Source of the DNA: Phytomonospora sp040655735
GTDB taxonomy: Bacteria; Actinomycetota; Actinomycetes; Mycobacteriales; Micromonosporaceae
NCBI RefSeq assembly: GCF_040655735.1
Contig: NZ_JBFAKK010000012.1
Coordinates: 1 to 64,000, forward strand
DNA length: 64,000 bases
Direction of reading: 5' to 3'
Shown one piece after another: positions 1 to 7,912 of the stretch. Position 1 is the stretch's first letter, and the number at the start of each line of letters is the position of its first letter. The notes below the pieces were generated by a model. It saw nothing but the letters and a program-made list of their open reading frames with translations. It was not told where the DNA came from and searched no databases. Both the position numbers and the translations under genes were made by a program.

Positions 1-93
1 GGTTCCCTCGACCAGGTGACCTACGGCGACGCTTCGGTGGCCGACGGCCCCGGCACCGTCCCCGGAACCCCCATCAACCCCTACGCCAGCTAA
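1..93 (+). CDS. C-terminal end of an unidentified protein (partial)
   Basis: The first 30 codons read without interruption in one frame to a TAA at 91-93, with strong G/C third positions, so this is the tail of a gene starting left of the window. The tail is rich in Gly, Pro, Asp and Ser, ends in NPYAS, and has no recognisable motif. I cannot assign a function. A strong hairpin lies about 70 bases downstream. Confidence 0.5.
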   Translation, partial: GSLDQVTYGDASVADGPGTVPGTPINPYAS

Positions 94-162
94 CACGAGC
101 GACGCGTTTCGCTGATACGAACGTCCCTGGGGAGTGACGAACACACCGACAGGGCAGGGGGC

Positions 163-202
163 GGCGGGCGTCCGGTCTGAGAGATCAGACCGGGCGCCCG
201 CC
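163..202. terminator. 18-bp stem hairpin, probable bidirectional terminator
   Basis: Bases 163-180 pair with 185-202 around a GAGA loop; 17 of 18 positions are Watson-Crick and the other is a G-T pair. It sits between the end of the rightward partial gene and the end of the leftward gene whose stop is at 229. There is no long T run on either side, which is common for actinobacterial terminators. Confidence 0.65.
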
Positions 203-228
203 ACAGTCGTGTCGGGGGCCGGTCGCGT

Positions 229-1995
229 CTACAGCCCGTCCTCGGGATCGGCGAGGTGCGCCGCGCGGGCGCACCACTCGGCCGCCTCCGGACCGAGGGT
301 CCAGGGCCGGTGCAGCAGCGCCACCCGGGTCACCTCACTGTCCAGAAGCGACGGCCGGGGCGGCAGACCCGAGGTGAGCCGGCCGTCGGGGCCCCATTCG
401 CGCCGCCCGGGATCGCCGACGAGGGCGAGGATGCGGTCGACCTGCTCGGGCCACCCCGGCGCCCCCCACCAGTGGTAGCGGGTCAGCCCCGACTGCATGG
501 CCGTGGTCAGCAGCGTCCTGGCCAGTCCCAGATCGTCGACCTGGCGCAGGAAGCCGCCCAGAACCCCCGCGACGTGGTCGACGGCCTCGTCGTGGTCGGC
601 GGCGGCCACGAAGCCGAGCGTGTCCCCAGTGGACAACAGACGGTGGGGATCGGTGAGCCAGCAGCCGATCCGGGACACGAAGCGACCCGCCTCGGGCGCC
701 AGCGACGCCAGGCGCGCCGTCGTCGCCGTCCGGGACAGCCCCAGCTCCGCCCGCCAGCCGTGCAGCGCCTCCCGGATGTGGTGGGCGGTGTGCATCGTCG
801 TGCGGAGCAGTTCGCCGTCGGTGAGCCGCCGCTGGGCGTACCAGCGCATCGCCGGGCCGTGCGTCCACATCGCGTCGGTGAGGCCGATCGCGGCCAGATT
901 GAGCACATCGGACAGACGGTCCGGGTCGATGCCGACCTTCTCGTTGAGCACCCGGCGCACCTCCTCCTCCGGCGGTGCGCAGTCGGCGTCGTGCTCGTGC
1001 GGGGCGTAGACCTCGGGCAGCTGACGGTAGGGGTGGACCGTGCCACCGGTGCGCGGCGAGAACCAGTCGCGGACGCCCCGGCTGAGCCGAAGGTGCGCGA
1101 AGACCGGATCGCCGTCGTGGCCTTCGGGGATCTCGTAGAGCGTCTCGTGGTCGAGGTCGGACAGCAGCCGAAACCGCAGGGTCGCCAGCAGCGGGCGCAG
1201 TCGCGCGAAGGGCACCGACTCCAGCGGCCGCAGCACCTCCTCGCTGCTCTCGATCATCAGGCTGAGCGCCAGCGCCTCGGCCAGCGAGCCCGGCGGAGTC
1301 CACTCCTGGGCCGCCAGCCGGTCGGTGACCTTCATGGCGGCGGCCAGGAACGAGCGCGCGAAGTCCAGGTCGTAGCGGTGCCGGTAGTGCTCCGGCAGCA
1401 GCGACAGGACGTAGAGCTGGCCGGTGTCGACGGGTCTGCGGCCGGCGCGGACCAGGATCGACAGGTCCTCGCAGAGGATGTCGATGAACAGCTCGGCGGA
1501 GCCGATCAGCGCCCCGGCGACCAGGGCGGAGTCGTCGGGATCGGTGTCGGGGCCGAAGATCTCGGGCCCGAAGGCGGTGACCTTGGCGGCTTCGGCGCGC
1601 AGCCGGGCGGCCGGCCCGTCGGTGACGAAGGCGGAGTAGCGCTCGACCTCGGGCTCGTCGTCGAAGCCGAGGGCCTCGTCGAGGCCGGGATCGAGGGTGA
1701 CCTCGCAGCTGGAGACGTGCCAGTCGGTGAGCAGCCGGGAGCGTTCGAGGGCCTGCGCGACACCGCGTTGCAGACAGGCCTCGGCTCCGGCGAGGGAGCC
1801 CGCGACCAGGCGCACGTCGATGTGGGTGACATAGGGCTCGACGCTGATCTCCAGTCCGCCGCCCGGATCGCGGTCGGCGGACAGGCAGTGCTCCAGGCCC
1901 TCGCGCAGGAGTCTGTGCGCGCCCTCGCATTCGAGGGGGGTGAGCCGGGCCCGGCCGTCCGGTGGGGAGAGGTGCACGTGCAGGGCGTAGTCCAT
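229..1995 (-). CDS. Unknown 588-aa protein, paralogue of the protein at 2430-4268
   Basis: I do not recognise a named family. The first ~105 residues contain a strand-rich segment starting MDYALHVHLSPP and ending with DWHVSSCEV; the same pattern occurs in the proteins at 2430-4268 and 4965-5381. The rest is a large, mostly helical domain with EWTPPGSLAEALAL, DHETLYEIPEG and DPVFAHL, all matched in the 2430-4268 protein. No signal peptide, membrane segment or catalytic motif is apparent, so it is probably cytoplasmic. An AAGGA ribosome site lies 10 bases before the ATG at 1995; a GTG three codons upstream (2004) is the alternative. Function unknown. Confidence 0.75.
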   Translation of the reverse strand: MDYALHVHLSPPDGRARLTPLECEGAHRLLREGLEHCLSADRDPGGGLEISVEPYVTHIDVRLVAGSLAGAEACLQRGVAQALERSRLLTDWHVSSCEVTLDPGLDEALGFDDEPEVERYSAFVTDGPAARLRAEAAKVTAFGPEIFGPDTDPDDSALVAGALIGSAELFIDILCEDLSILVRAGRRPVDTGQLYVLSLLPEHYRHRYDLDFARSFLAAAMKVTDRLAAQEWTPPGSLAEALALSLMIESSEEVLRPLESVPFARLRPLLATLRFRLLSDLDHETLYEIPEGHDGDPVFAHLRLSRGVRDWFSPRTGGTVHPYRQLPEVYAPHEHDADCAPPEEEVRRVLNEKVGIDPDRLSDVLNLAAIGLTDAMWTHGPAMRWYAQRRLTDGELLRTTMHTAHHIREALHGWRAELGLSRTATTARLASLAPEAGRFVSRIGCWLTDPHRLLSTGDTLGFVAAADHDEAVDHVAGVLGGFLRQVDDLGLARTLLTTAMQSGLTRYHWWGAPGWPEQVDRILALVGDPGRREWGPDGRLTSGLPPRPSLLDSEVTRVALLHRPWTLGPEAAEWCARAAHLADPEDGL

Positions 1996-2103
1996 GAACG
2001 CCACGTCCTTCGAGTCGCGATGGCGGACACCCTGTCTAACGCCGCGGGCCGCCTATCGTGACGCCCGGCGCGAGGCCGGACCCTTGACCGCTGAACCGGG
2101 TTC

Positions 2104-2433
2104 AGGGCGTGTCCGGTGGATCACCGCGGGGCTGCGGCGGGCTCATTCTCCTTCTGGCGGCGCCGTTTCACGGCCCGAGTACAACACCGGTACTAGGGCG
2201 TGTCCGGGTGATCACTGCGGGGCTGCGGCGGACTCGTTCTCCCCCTGGCGGCACCGTTCCTTCGCCCAGGTACAACACCGGTACCAGGGCGAAAGAACGG
2301 CTTGCCAGAAGAAAAACGAGCCCCGCCTCGCACCCACAAGACCACCAGGACACGCCCTAGGGCCGCAAAACGTCTGGCCAGAAGAAAAATGAGCTCCGCC
2401 TCGCATCCACAAGACCCACCGGACAAGCCCTAG
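2104..2433. repeat. Outer foldback element (MITE-like) interrupted by a second copy
   Basis: The left end AGGGCGTGTCCGGTGG and the right end CCACCGGACAAGCCCTAG are near-perfect inverted repeats. The arms at 2104-2192 and 2361-2433 resemble the two halves of the 168-bp element at 25125-25292. The right end supplies the CTAG in which the stop codon of the 2430-4268 gene lies; the left terminal CTAG has changed to TTCA. It has no coding capacity, so it must have been moved by a transposase encoded elsewhere. A second element sits at its centre. Confidence 0.7.
2193..2360. repeat. Inner 168-bp foldback element, copy 2
   Basis: This 168-bp unit is bounded by CTAG on both sides (2193-2196 and 2357-2360) and is almost identical in sequence and length to 25125-25292. 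The whole unit is one imperfect palindrome: terminal repeats CTAGGGCGTGTCC / GGACACGCCCTAG, with a central hairpin in which CCTTCGCCC pairs with GGGCGAAAG. It interrupts the outer element at a point where the homologous position in the 25125 copy reads CCAG instead of CTAG. That is what target duplication of CTAG on insertion would give. Confidence 0.75.
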
Positions 2434-4268
2434 TGCGTGGCGGCGAGCTTGGTCAGCAGCGCCGTGACCACGCAGTCGGCGGTCGCCGAGTCGACCCGCC
2501 AGGGCTTGGCGGTCAGCGTGTCGCGCACGACGCTGAACTCGTTGTCGGCGTAGACCGGCAGCAGTGCGGCGATGCCGCCGTGGGCGGCGGCGTGCGGGCC
2601 CCAGTCGGGATGGTTGGGCTCGGTCAGCATCGGCGCCACGAGATCCACTGTGGACGGCCAGCCGGGGGTGCCGTAGCGGTTGCGGGACAGTCCACCGCGC
2701 GCCGCGGCGACGAGCAGGCCGTGCCGCAGGCCGCCCGAGCGGTTGTGCTCGACGATCGTCGAGAGGTTGTGCGCGACGATGTCACAGAAGACGCCGTGGG
2801 AGGTGCCGGCGAGCTGCCCGATCGTGTGTCCACTGGGGAGGGACCGGGTGGGGTCGGTGAGCCAGCCGCCGAAGGCCTGCAGCGGCTCGCGAAGGTCGCC
2901 GCCGTGGACCGCGGCGAGGTCGGCGACCGTCGAGTTCGCGTCGAGGCCGAGTTTGGCGCACCAGCTGCGAAACCAGCGCTGCGCGGAGTGCCGGTGGTAG
3001 CACAGGACCCGCCACAGGTCGCCCTTGCTGATGGGGACCTCGGGCTGCACGGCCGGCGAGGTCGCCTGCCAGGTGCCCTCCACGATGCCGACGGCGGCCA
3101 GATCGGTGAGCGTGAACAGGTTCGCGGGATCGAGGTCGAGTTCGGCGCGCAACTGGGCGTCGTTGTAGTCGTCGTCGTTGTCGGCTGCCTCGTCGAAGAC
3201 GGTGGGCCGGTCGCCGAGCTGGGCGATGAAGTACGGGTGGCCGTAGCGGCCGGGCGCGAACCAGCTGACGAGCCCGCCGGGCGCCACGTCCATGTGCTCG
3301 AAGACCGGGTCGAGGCCCTCGTCTCCGGCGGAGGTGTAGAGCCGCTCGTGGTCGTCGTTGTCGAAGGCGAACGCGCGCAGGGCGCGGAAGGCCGGTTCGA
3401 CGCGCGCCTCTGCCGTCAGCTTCTCGTGCAGGATCTTGCGCTGGGCCGTGGCGATGATGATGTGCAGCGCGAGGGCCTCGGCGAGGTTGGCCGGCGGGGT
3501 CCATTCGAGACGGCCGAGGCGCCCGGCCATGTCGATGACGGTGATGACCATCCAGTTGCTGAAGGACGCGTCGTAGCGACGGCGGTAGGCGGCCGGGAGA
3601 AGGCCGTAGACGCCCATCTCGTCGAGGTCGGCGAGCCTGCTGAGGCTCAGCGAGCGATGGTCGCGCAGGACGTGTCTGGTGGCCCGGAAGGCGATGTCCT
3701 GGATCGCCCCGGCCGCCAGCCGGGCCGTCGACTCGTCCACACCGGACGGATCGGCCGGATCGAAGCCGAAGGCGTGCAGGGGGAACGGCGATGGGCGCAG
3801 CGAGGCGACCACCAGTCGCTGGCGCATGACGTCCGGCGGTGTCGGCGGGCGCTCCGGCGGGGCCGGTTCGACGCTGAGCGGGCTGCCGCCGCAGTCGGGT
3901 CGTTCGGGCGCGGCGCCCAGCAGGGTCTCGTCGAGTTTCACGCCGCAGTGGACGATCTCCCAGTCGGCGAGCAGGACCGAGGCGTCGAGGGTGTGCCGGA
4001 CCATGGTCGCGGTGAGGCGCTCGGCCTCGGTGAGGCTGAGGGTGTCGAGAGGCACGATGACGTGGGCGCCGGCGGGTTTGGTGCACACGTGGAGGTCGGT
4101 GATGTGAAGTTCACCGTCGGTGCCTTTGCCGGTGAGTCCCTCGGTCGTCATGAGCTGCCACAGGTTCAAGCGCAGCAGGGATTCGGCGCCGACCTGCTGC
4201 AACGAATCCATGCGGGGGCGCGCCTGGGGCTGGGACAGCCGCACCTCGACCGGGTAACGCATTCCCAT
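2430..4268 (-). CDS. Unknown 612-aa protein, second paralogue of the family
   Basis: Not a recognised family. It shares with the 229-1995 protein the N-terminal domain (YPVEVRLSQP ... LADWEIVHCGVKLD) and the large second domain (EWTPPANLAEALAL, DHERLYTSAGDEGLDPVFEH, GHPY). It has an extra acidic stretch (DEAADNDDDYND) near residue 400. The homology begins at about the ATG at 4268 or the one at 4262, so the 23 upstream in-frame codons are probably not translated. The stop codon TAG is part of the CTAG end of the adjacent foldback element. No signal peptide or transmembrane segment is visible. Function unknown. Confidence 0.75.
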   Translation of the reverse strand: MGMRYPVEVRLSQPQARPRMDSLQQVGAESLLRLNLWQLMTTEGLTGKGTDGELHITDLHVCTKPAGAHVIVPLDTLSLTEAERLTATMVRHTLDASVLLADWEIVHCGVKLDETLLGAAPERPDCGGSPLSVEPAPPERPPTPPDVMRQRLVVASLRPSPFPLHAFGFDPADPSGVDESTARLAAGAIQDIAFRATRHVLRDHRSLSLSRLADLDEMGVYGLLPAAYRRRYDASFSNWMVITVIDMAGRLGRLEWTPPANLAEALALHIIIATAQRKILHEKLTAEARVEPAFRALRAFAFDNDDHERLYTSAGDEGLDPVFEHMDVAPGGLVSWFAPGRYGHPYFIAQLGDRPTVFDEAADNDDDYNDAQLRAELDLDPANLFTLTDLAAVGIVEGTWQATSPAVQPEVPISKGDLWRVLCYHRHSAQRWFRSWCAKLGLDANSTVADLAAVHGGDLREPLQAFGGWLTDPTRSLPSGHTIGQLAGTSHGVFCDIVAHNLSTIVEHNRSGGLRHGLLVAAARGGLSRNRYGTPGWPSTVDLVAPMLTEPNHPDWGPHAAAHGGIAALLPVYADNEFSVVRDTLTAKPWRVDSATADCVVTALLTKLAATH

Positions 4269-4964
4269 ACCGTAACGGGCGCCGAGTCGTAACAGCGTCC
4301 GCGATAGGCGCTGTTCGATGGATTTGACGCGCTTCACCGGATTGAGCTGCGTGAATGCATTTCGTCGTGACGATCTTGTGACCTACGAACGCAACTTGCG
4401 TTTATCGGGCGGTCACGTGTTCGGGGGGTCTTCGACACAATGCGTTCCCGTTTGCGGGGGTCGGGAACGGTCCGCTCACTCGGTGGTCGGGAAGGCCGTC
4501 GCGGGTGGGGTGCGGTGTCCTGCCTTGGGAAAGTCGCGGCGGGGCGGCCGCGTCGGCGTGGTCATGGGCCTCGCTCGGTCGGTGAAATTCTCAATGGGCG
4601 CAGTGGGGGTCGCATCGGCGTGTCGCTGTCGCGATTTCGGCCGCCGCGACAATGGTGGTCGGCGTCGCGTCGGAGAATGCGTACGGCGTCGCCGGGAAAG
4701 ATCCCCAAGGTAGAGGCGGCGACCGGGAAAGAAGGCATCCGGGCGCCGCCCCCTCACGGACGAACCGTGATCGCACCGTGGCCCAGAATCACCGATCTTG
4801 GCGCACGGTTGGGCTGAACTGTCGGGTACCCGTCAGAAATATTGCCTGAATTCGGACCAAACTCATAGCATCCGGTCGGCTCGGAAATGCGGGCACGACG
4901 ATTGCGCACCGGTAACCCGAAGAGCGCGTTCGAGGCGATATCCTGGCGTCGCCGATACCGGTCG
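4269..4964. other. About 700-bp gap without a supportable gene
   Basis: Open frames here are short, on both strands, and lack homology or a convincing ribosome site. The base composition is somewhat less GC-rich towards 4780-4980 than in the flanking genes. It separates the second and third members of the paralogous family and could hold degraded remains of the missing large domain of the third member, but I could not recognise any. Confidence 0.35.
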
Positions 4965-5381
4965 CTAACCGTCATTTAATTGCACAGAGGAATATCCGCC
5001 CGGCGAGGAATCATCGGTGCATAAATGCGGTGTCGGGCAGTGCCACGACCGCGTCTGCCGCGGTTGCACCCGGCTGCACGAGATGTCCCAGTCCAGCAGC
5101 AGCATCCCCTCGGCGACCGCCAGGGTGGCGATCGCAAAGGCGCGGTCCTCGGCCTCGGCGCGCGAGGGCGCGTGGATGTGCATCAACAGGTGCACCCCGT
5201 TGGGGTGCGGGCGTATTCGCAGGAGTGGACGAGGCCTTCGCTCGGTCAGCAGCTGGTGTTCGCGGTCGAGATACCGCCGGAGGGGAGCGTGCAGGATGCG
5301 GGCCACCCCATGTTGCTGGGGCACGTCGAGGGGTGGCGTCCCGGCGGGTTGGCGGAGACGAACATCGACGATGTACATCAT
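4965..5381 (-). CDS. Short third family member, N-terminal domain only
   Basis: The 138-residue product begins MMYIVDVRLRQP and reaches LLLDWDISCSRVQ at about residue 107, matching the N-terminal domains of the two large paralogues (VEVRLSQP ... LLADWEIVHCGV and LHVHLSPP ... LLTDWHVSSCEV). It then ends after a short unrelated tail with no trace of the large second domain. Either ATG at 5381 or 5378 could start it; neither has a good ribosome site, so leaderless translation is possible. It may be a stand-alone version of the domain or a truncated gene. Function unknown. Confidence 0.55.
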   Translation of the reverse strand: MMYIVDVRLRQPAGTPPLDVPQQHGVARILHAPLRRYLDREHQLLTERRPRPLLRIRPHPNGVHLLMHIHAPSRAEAEDRAFAIATLAVAEGMLLLDWDISCSRVQPRQTRSWHCPTPHLCTDDSSPGGYSSVQLNDG

Positions 5382-5675
5382 GGTCGCCAGATTAGGACAG
5401 AGAAGGCCCCGGCTAACGGACATGCTGTGCGACGAACGCATCAACATGCGTTGGCAAGCAGACGTCGTTGCGTACATGAGTACTCCACCGGGCATCGAGA
5501 CACGAAATTCGCACTCGATCGCGCGTCGGCGCCCCCACGCGCCGGTTCCCGAGCGTTCCGAACCGTCGGGAGACCCAGGCTAGGGCCGCGACCCGCGCCT
5601 TCGACAGGGACTTTCGCCCCCACCGCGCGCGATAACCCGGTGCGCCGTGATGCGCCGACGGTGATAATCCGCGTG

Positions 5676-6329
5676 ATGCTGAATCGACACTGGCCCCTGC
5701 GCGGCCTCACCGTGCGCACCGAACGCCTCGAACTGCGCCTCCCCGACGAGAACGAACTCGCCGAGCTGGCCGACGTCGCCGCCGCCGGCGTCCACGAACC
5801 CGGCGTACGCCCCTTCCTGACCGAGTGGACCTCCATGCCGCCCGAGGAGGTCGCCCGCGGCGTCGTCCAACGCCACTGGGCCCGCCTGGGCTCCTGGCGG
5901 CCCGACTCCTGGCAGCTCGAACTCGTCGCCTTCGCCGACGGCCGCCCGATCGGCTGCCAGGACGTGCGCGCCAAGGACTTCGCGGTCCTGCGCGAGATCA
6001 CCAGCGGCTCCTGGCTCGGCAAGGAGCACCACCGTCGCGGCTACGGCACCGAGATGCGCGCCGCCGCCCTCCACCTCGTCTTCGGCCACCTCGGCGGCGA
6101 GTACGCCACCACGATGGCCTTCCTCGACAACGAGCCCTCGATGGGCGTCTCCCTCAAACTCGGCTACCGGCGCGACGGCCTCTCACGCGACAACCGCGAC
6201 GGCGAGACGATCGTCTCCCAGCGGATGCGCCTTTCGCGCGAGGACTGGGAGAAGACCGCCGCGACCCTGCCGCCGGTCGAGATCAGCGGCGTCGAACCCT
6301 GCCTCTCCCTCTTCGGCGTGACCGGCTGA
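5676..6329 (+). CDS. GNAT-family N-acetyltransferase (RimJ/RimL-like)
   Basis: A 217-residue protein expected to transfer an acetyl group from acetyl-CoA to an amine, with unknown substrate. The start of the fold, LRGLTVRTERLELRLP, is typical of RimJ/RimL-type enzymes. The acetyl-CoA loop is visible as HHRRGYGTEMRAA, followed by the strand and helix around FLDNEPSMGVSLKLGYRRDG, where a side chain after GY usually lies near the substrate. The ATG at 5676 directly follows an in-frame GTG and has no obvious ribosome site, so the transcript may be leaderless. It is divergent from the 4965-5381 gene. Confidence 0.85.
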   Translation: MLNRHWPLRGLTVRTERLELRLPDENELAELADVAAAGVHEPGVRPFLTEWTSMPPEEVARGVVQRHWARLGSWRPDSWQLELVAFADGRPIGCQDVRAKDFAVLREITSGSWLGKEHHRRGYGTEMRAAALHLVFGHLGGEYATTMAFLDNEPSMGVSLKLGYRRDGLSRDNRDGETIVSQRMRLSREDWEKTAATLPPVEISGVEPCLSLFGVTG

Positions 6330-6402
6330 GACCGTCCCGTGTGGACACCGGCACGTGTCGGGTTGCGCGGACCCGGGGGAAGTAGGGGATTATGGGCGGG
6401 TG

Positions 6403-6951
6403 ATGGCCACCACCGCGACCCGCCCCGCCGACCCGGGCGACCCCTACGCCGACCCGCCTCGCAACTGGAAACGCGTCGGATCGCTGGCCGGGGCCTGGAT
6501 CGCGGTCTGGGTCGTGCTCGCCGCGATCGGCTGGGTGGTGATGCAGGTTCCGGCGCTGACCGAGGACGACGCCCGCCAGGGCACCAACGCCGACCCGGAG
6601 GCCACCGCCCGCGCCTTCTTCGGCCAGGCGTACGGGCGCGGCGACGTCGATCCGACGCAGGCCTTCGTCAAGGAGGCGCCCGAGGGAAGCTGTGGCGCGC
6701 AAGGGCTCCCGGACCCGGTCGCGCTGCGCGCCGAGTGGGCCGCCCTGGAGACGCAGTACGGTCCCGAGCCGCCCAAGCTCACCAAGAACGCCGTCAGCGA
6801 CGCCGACGGCCGCGCCGTCGTGCGCATGACGGTCGACTTCGGCGCGGTGATCGGCTGGGACTGGGAGCTGTCGTTGTTCGAGGACGGCGGCTGGTGGATC
6901 TGCGGCTACAACCGCACCGAGATCCCGCGACCGGTGCCCAGCGGTTCCTGA
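6403..6951 (+). CDS. Small membrane-anchored protein, unknown function
   Basis: A 182-residue protein with a charged/proline N-terminus (about 25 residues), one transmembrane helix (VGSLAGAWIAVWVVLAAIGW) and an exported domain of about 130 residues. The exported part has ATARAFFGQAYGRGD near its start and ends WELSLFEDGGWWICGYN; this arrangement resembles small exported NTF2-like or DUF4878-type domains, but the match is only by eye. The ATG at 6403 follows a GGGCGGG stretch. It converges on the next gene, whose stop codon directly abuts this one. Confidence 0.65.
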   Translation: MATTATRPADPGDPYADPPRNWKRVGSLAGAWIAVWVVLAAIGWVVMQVPALTEDDARQGTNADPEATARAFFGQAYGRGDVDPTQAFVKEAPEGSCGAQGLPDPVALRAEWAALETQYGPEPPKLTKNAVSDADGRAVVRMTVDFGAVIGWDWELSLFEDGGWWICGYNRTEIPRPVPSGS

Positions 6952-7527
6952 CTACTCCACCCAGAGCAGGTGGATCTCCACCTTCTCCGTGCGCGGTGTC
7001 TCGCCCGTGCGCGACCACCGGTACCACGCGGCCTCCTCGCAGACCCGCAGGCAGATGTCGCCGCGGTCTTCGTAGGGTTCGCTGGCCGCACGCAGGCCGC
7101 GCCGCTCACCGTCCGGAATGGACTGGGCGAGCCTGCGGCCGTTGAGGCCGGCGACCTCGCTGGCCGGCATCGGGCGCCGTATCGGCGGGGTCTCCAGGCG
7201 CACCAGGCGATCGAGGACCGTGCCGATGTCGTGGATGATCTTGTTCTCGGGGAAGCCGGGCTGCTCGATCCAGACGCGTTCGATGGGCACCAGCGGCGCG
7301 AAGACCTCGACGCCCTCGTCCTCGGCGCGGTAGAAGTCCGCCTCGGTGAGGATCGGCACGAAGGCCTGGTCGCCGCGGAAGACCTTGTCGTCGGCGCGCA
7401 GGTCGTAGCGCCAGCCGGATCCGGGGCTGCCGACGATCACGCGCTCTCCGCGCAGCTCGTCGACCGACACCGCGGGACTTGGCACCAGCGGTATCGGTGA
7501 GCGAACGGTGAACTTCTCGTCGTGCAC
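6952..7527 (-). CDS. Hypothetical 191-aa protein
   Basis: I do not recognise a family. The protein is soluble, acidic and without repeats: DELRGERVIVGSPGSGWRYD near the start, then EADFYRAEDEGVEVFAPL, and a C-terminal segment CLRVCEEAAWYRW ... EKVEIHLLWVE. The last part looks like alternating beta strands. No signal peptide or membrane helix. The stop codon abuts that of the convergent gene at 6951. Function unknown. Confidence 0.6.
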   Translation of the reverse strand: MHDEKFTVRSPIPLVPSPAVSVDELRGERVIVGSPGSGWRYDLRADDKVFRGDQAFVPILTEADFYRAEDEGVEVFAPLVPIERVWIEQPGFPENKIIHDIGTVLDRLVRLETPPIRRPMPASEVAGLNGRRLAQSIPDGERRGLRAASEPYEDRGDICLRVCEEAAWYRWSRTGETPRTEKVEIHLLWVE

Positions 7528-7585
7528 CCGACAATCCTCGCATGACCACGAACAGTGACAGATGCCCCAGCCGGGCAGGATACGT

Positions 7586-7599
7586 CAACCGTACGGTTG
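7586..7599. promoter_or_regulatory. 14-bp perfect palindrome in a 385-bp gap
   Basis: CAACCGTACGGTTG is a perfect two-fold symmetric site, about 60 bases upstream of the leftward gene at 7527 and about 310 bases before the MFS gene at 7913. It has the size and symmetry of a repressor operator, for example of the TetR class, but no regulator gene is adjacent. The gap 7528-7912 otherwise holds only the short foldback hairpin at 7854-7901. Confidence 0.35.
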
Positions 7600-7853
7600 G
7601 GTGTTCTGCCGCTTGTATTCAGTGAGTCGTAGTCCCTGCGGTCACTTGCGTGTTCGTCCGGTCTTTTCCGTGATGAGGATCCGGCCGGGACGCTCGTGAC
7701 GATGCGTGATGGACTTCGGCATGCGGTCTTTCTGGGGCGTGAATACAGCATAGGCAGGTTTCAGAGGCAAACCGAGTCCATCGTGGACGGAAAGTTCCGG
7801 GACCCTCACCCGCGGGCCCGACAGGATCGTTCGCGGTGCCGCTCACCTGCACC

Positions 7854-7901
7854 CAGGGCTTGTCCGGTGGGTCTCCGCAGGGCTGACCGGACAAGCCCTA
7901 G
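7854..7901. repeat. 48-bp mini foldback element, terminal repeats only
   Basis: CAGGGCTTGTCCGG and CCGGACAAGCCCTAG form a 14-bp inverted repeat around an 18-20-base spacer that resembles the start of the long element arms (GGGTCTCCGCAGGGCTG). The ends match those of the elements at 2104-2433 and 33745. It is best explained as an internally deleted copy. The right-hand CTAG lies 11 bases before the MFS start codon, so it may influence that gene's leader. Confidence 0.6.
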
Positions 7902-7912
7902 ACTCCTGCGCC

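Noticed and set aside
256..4292. Long rightward frames opposite the two paralogues
   Set aside because: Antisense shadows: Arg/Gly-rich, without domains, while the leftward frames are homologous to each other.
4318..4975. Several short frames in the gap between the second and third family members
   Set aside because: No homology, no consistent ribosome sites and overlapping on both strands; no support for a gene.
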